Shown here piece by piece: positions 22,935 through 25,985 of a stretch of 25,985 nucleotides of DNA (the stretch's first letter is position 1; each line of letters opens with the position of its first letter). The position numbers and the translations under genes are program-made. The stretch spans positions 1 through 25,985 of the forward strand of contig QANT01006695.1 in the NCBI GenBank assembly GCA_003254885.1, read 5' to 3'. Under the pieces are notes generated by a model, which was not told the DNA's origin, made no database searches, and saw nothing but the letters and a program-made list of their open reading frames with translations. The DNA is from Purshia tridentata. Lineage: Eukaryota > Streptophyta > Magnoliopsida > Rosales > Rosaceae.

Positions 22935-23664
22935 CTTGTTGCTTCATGGTTTTTAATGGTTTTTTATTTTATTCTAGAAATATTTTACATGCAGGAAGGA
23001 AAAATGAGTATTGTGAAAAAAGAGATGCTAGAAATAGGGAGATGAGGAGAAAATGAAACAAAGAATGAAAATTGAAAAGATAATTTTAAATAGGTTTTTC
23101 TTTTTCAAGTTTCTGTTTCATGTATTCTTTTTCATTTCTTGTGGCCTCTCTTATTTTTCATTTCTCCCATATTATTTTCCTCTAAAAGAAATTAAAACCA
23201 AAAACCGAAGTGTTATTAAACAGGCTCTAAGCATTTCCTTCTTGTTTTTTTGTTATTGTTTTCCCTTCTTTGTGAGTCATTGACCTACTTATCTGAATAT
23301 GTACTATGGAGGGTTACAGAGACCCATTTATTATAAGGCTCCCAATCTAGCAGGTCTCTTTCTAAGGTTACTGAGGTTTGTACTGACTCCTTGCTTTGTT
23401 CTGCTTGCCAAATATAGTTTCAACAATTAGGGTGATGAGAAGAAGCCAGCAGAATATTTGATCCTATACCACCCATGAACAAAGCCCTCTTCAAATCAAG
23501 TAACAGAATCAGAAGTTCAAGAAAGACAACTCAACAAGAGAGTGTCACAAATGAGAAGCCAGAGCACCAAACCATAGTGAAAAAACTAAATTAAAATTAC
23601 ACATTTTTGATGGTAAGATAAGAACAATAACCTTATATCAGAATACAACTAAGAAAAATAAAAT
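22935..23664. other. 3' flank of the beta-glucosidase gene
   Basis: T-rich sequence with no supported gene. The frame at 23053-23283 is low-complexity. A minus-strand AATAAA at 23327-23332 could serve the glucosidase transcript, about 330 bases beyond its stop, but this is weak. Confidence 0.4.
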
Positions 23665-25910
23665 CTAGTGAGATAAGTTTTCATGGGAAAGGGATTTAAT
23701 AAATCCATCTGAAGTGATGTATTTTCTCTTTAAAAACTGGGAGTACCAATGAGCAGAGCTTTTGGGTTGTCTTTTTAAATCAGGGTCATCTAAATCAACA
23801 AAGTACAGACCGAAGCTTGATTCATAGCCGTCCAACAGCTCAAGACAATCCAAGAAGGACCATGTAAAATAACCTCTGGTGTTCGATCCATTCCTTCCAA
23901 AGAAAATATTTCATAGGGTCAATTAGAAATTTACAACAAGTACTAGTTGTCAAATTATGTCTTTAAGAAAAAGCAAATCTCTCAAGGAAGAGATAATAAA
24001 GATCATTTTTTATTGTTAAAGACTGATAAGGAAAACTTGTTTCAAACCTGCACTTCAGATTTTATGTTGTCACTAGGCTTGCTACTTTTTTTCCCAAGTA
24101 AGATTTTAAGTTTAATTCTTGGTCAAAAAAATAATTTTAAGCTTAATTGCAATCCAAATATTAACTTTAACTTATCAAGAAATATTACCTCGTAAGATTT
24201 TCTTTTTGTGAAATATGGCTGGAATATCTACTGCTAATCATATATCTATTGGCTTAGGTTAAAGTATAGTTTACAGAAAGAAAATAGATATACCTTACAG
24301 CATCAAGCACACTCCCGATGTGTTCATGCAAATAGTTTACCCTAGGCCAGTCCTCCAATGTTGAATTGCGTCGAGTCCCTAAACCTAAGATACATATGAT
24401 GCCAGATTTTCCATTTAGATGATGCAATAGATAAAAATAAATAAAAGAAAGAAAGATACTTAAGCAGCTAAAGCCACTACAACATTGTAAGAGCCAAATT
24501 TTAAAACCAAGGAACAAGAAGTATTTGAAAGTGAAATTGTAGCAAAATATGCAGTGCATTCATAGACTTAGTTGATTGATCTCCTCATTCTTGATTGAAG
24601 CAAAATCGGCAACTACTCTATGAAAATTGAAACTGAAGACAATGACCATTCCATACGCAATGTGAATTTAATTTGATTCCAAATGAATGCTTCTTCCACC
24701 AATGGCTCTATACTTTGTTACTGCTAAGTAATTGTTCTCTATCAAACTGCAGAATGCTAGAATAAATGACCAATGCACAATCATGCAACTTATTCTAAGG
24801 ACAAAACAATCATGAAAGTCAAAATTTAGTCTTGTAGAATTGAGTTATTATATTTCATTCCCGAAAAAAAAAAAAAAGGTATTATATTTCACAACAAATC
24901 TACTCTACCAGTACTTATAAATAAATTTCACTATTAAACATGCAGAGAGAAATATAGATAGATAGATAGATAGAGAGAGTGACCATTTTCATGGATGTAT
25001 ATAGGGGGATTGCCATAATTTTGCTTGAGATATTCCAACAGTCCTTGCAGGCCCCAGGGGGTTACTGGATACTGAATCAAACAAACTGATCACTAATGCA
25101 CCAAAATTAACCTATAAGTAAACTAACACTATATTTATGTTCGAACTTCTACCTTAAACACTGATGAATTACTTTGAAAAGCTGCACATTTAAAGAAACT
25201 TCATCAGCTAATGCAATTATATTCTGTCTAAGCAGGACAATTTCCCCTCAAGTGACTAAAACACTAATGCTGTAAGAAAATGATGAAAATTAATAAAACA
25301 TGTTTTGGTTGAACCATGAAAATTAATAGTCTAGAGAAAAGTTAACCTTGCAAGGGAAATAGAGCCAGAACTAATTGATAAACCTTATATTGTTATGAGA
25401 ATCAACAACTTTCAGTATTTTCTTAATCAAGTTATCAAGGATAATTAGTTATAACTACAAAAGTACTTTGTGCTTAAAATATACATATCTTAAGTCTGAA
25501 ACACCTGACTTTTCACTAAACAAGCAAAGTAAAGGCAAGTTTCAGAATGCGATTGATTCATAATATTATCTCCAATTGTAATAGTTTGGCACTAAATAAA
25601 CCTAGTTTTGTAGAACATCCTTAACTTGAATGAATTTAGTGTATGTGTATGTAAGTTGAATCTAGTCCATATATGTGCAGAAATCATACGTATCACAATT
25701 GCTCCCATGTCTGTATTGAAGTCCCTGTTTTCCATCTTTAGGCTGCTGGAGTAGTCCTTGACGTTCATTGTGTAATAATAATTAATTCCTAGGAAGTCAA
25801 ATGAACCCTTAACACTTCTGGATTCAAGACTGGTGAAGGCAGGAATTCTTGAGCCAGCATTCTTTTTCATAACATCAGGATAATCTCCAAACATCAAGGG
25901 ATTCAAAAAC
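23665..25910 (-). CDS. Beta-glucosidase, glycoside hydrolase family 1 (BGLU11-like), partial 3' part
   Basis: The protein is a retaining beta-glucosidase of GH1; plant members release glucose from phenolic, hormone or defence glycosides. Five exons lie in the window (minus strand): 25690-25910, 25153-25181, 24984-25071, 24294-24384 and 23665-23893. Their frames join exactly through GT-AG introns, giving about 218 C-terminal residues of a family usually near 500-540. Landmarks are [45 protein letters not shown], the nucleophile motif YIHENG (usually TENG), [15 protein letters not shown] and [20 protein letters not shown], ending with [11 protein letters not shown] and an SLSHENLSH tail. The acid/base TFNEP motif and signal peptide would lie beyond the right edge. 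Resemblance to Arabidopsis BGLU10/11 is from memory. Exon 25153-25181 is a 29-nt microexon. Confidence 0.9.
24957..24979. repeat. Microsatellite (GATA)4 plus GA run beside a splice donor
   Basis: Four GATA units (24957-24972) followed by GAGAGAG lie in the glucosidase intron. They begin only about five bases beyond the GTCACT splice donor of exon 24984-25071. Confidence 0.9.
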
Positions 25911-25985
25911 CTATAAAAATGAGGATTAGAGGGGCATATGATGACATCACATTTCAGACAAGTAGAGATAGGGAGGGAGGGAAAG

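Overview
This window looks like nuclear DNA from a dicot plant. It has spliced genes with GT-AG introns, long AT-rich intergenic stretches and layered transposon remains. Protein similarity and the style of the repeats suggest a woody rosid, possibly Rosaceae, but that is inference. Three single-N positions (2220, 9440, 21788) each sit in a homopolymer or between direct repeats and look like assembly joins.

Layout. Positions 1-8500 are a repeat-rich block without a convincing host gene. It holds two diverged copies of one repeat (about 238-2060 and 6601-7537). The first copy is split by an 861-bp non-autonomous hAT-type element with an 8-bp target duplication. Between the copies lie a likely 2.74-kb solo LTR (2966-5708, 5-bp target duplication) and a LINE coding fragment (6254-6556). 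An AT-rich fold-back element (7558-8481) follows. Positions 8546-10749 hold a complete five-exon gene for cytosolic ribosomal protein eS8 (RPS8), with telo-box and site II promoter motifs. Convergent to it at 11498-11683 is a 61-residue single-membrane-span protein. Next on the minus strand come a three-exon Golgi beta-1,2-xylosyltransferase (XYLT, 13092-16355), a six-exon pirin (17901-20401), and the 3' five exons of a family 1 beta-glucosidase (23665-25910, running off the right edge). Between pirin and the glucosidase are a 338-bp MITE with long inverted ends (21590-21927) and a palindromic element related to a small LTR retrotransposon (about 22434-22921).

The genes do not form a pathway or cluster. 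They are ordinary single plant genes: translation, N-glycan maturation, a cupin-fold regulator or oxygenase, and glycoside hydrolysis. I found no new multi-gene system. The notable content is the architecture of the mobile elements, a duplicated start-codon/splice-donor context in RPS8, two 29-nt microexons, and likely assembly artefacts at the Ns. Exon boundaries were assigned by hand from splice consensus, reading-frame continuity and remembered family conservation; no search was run.
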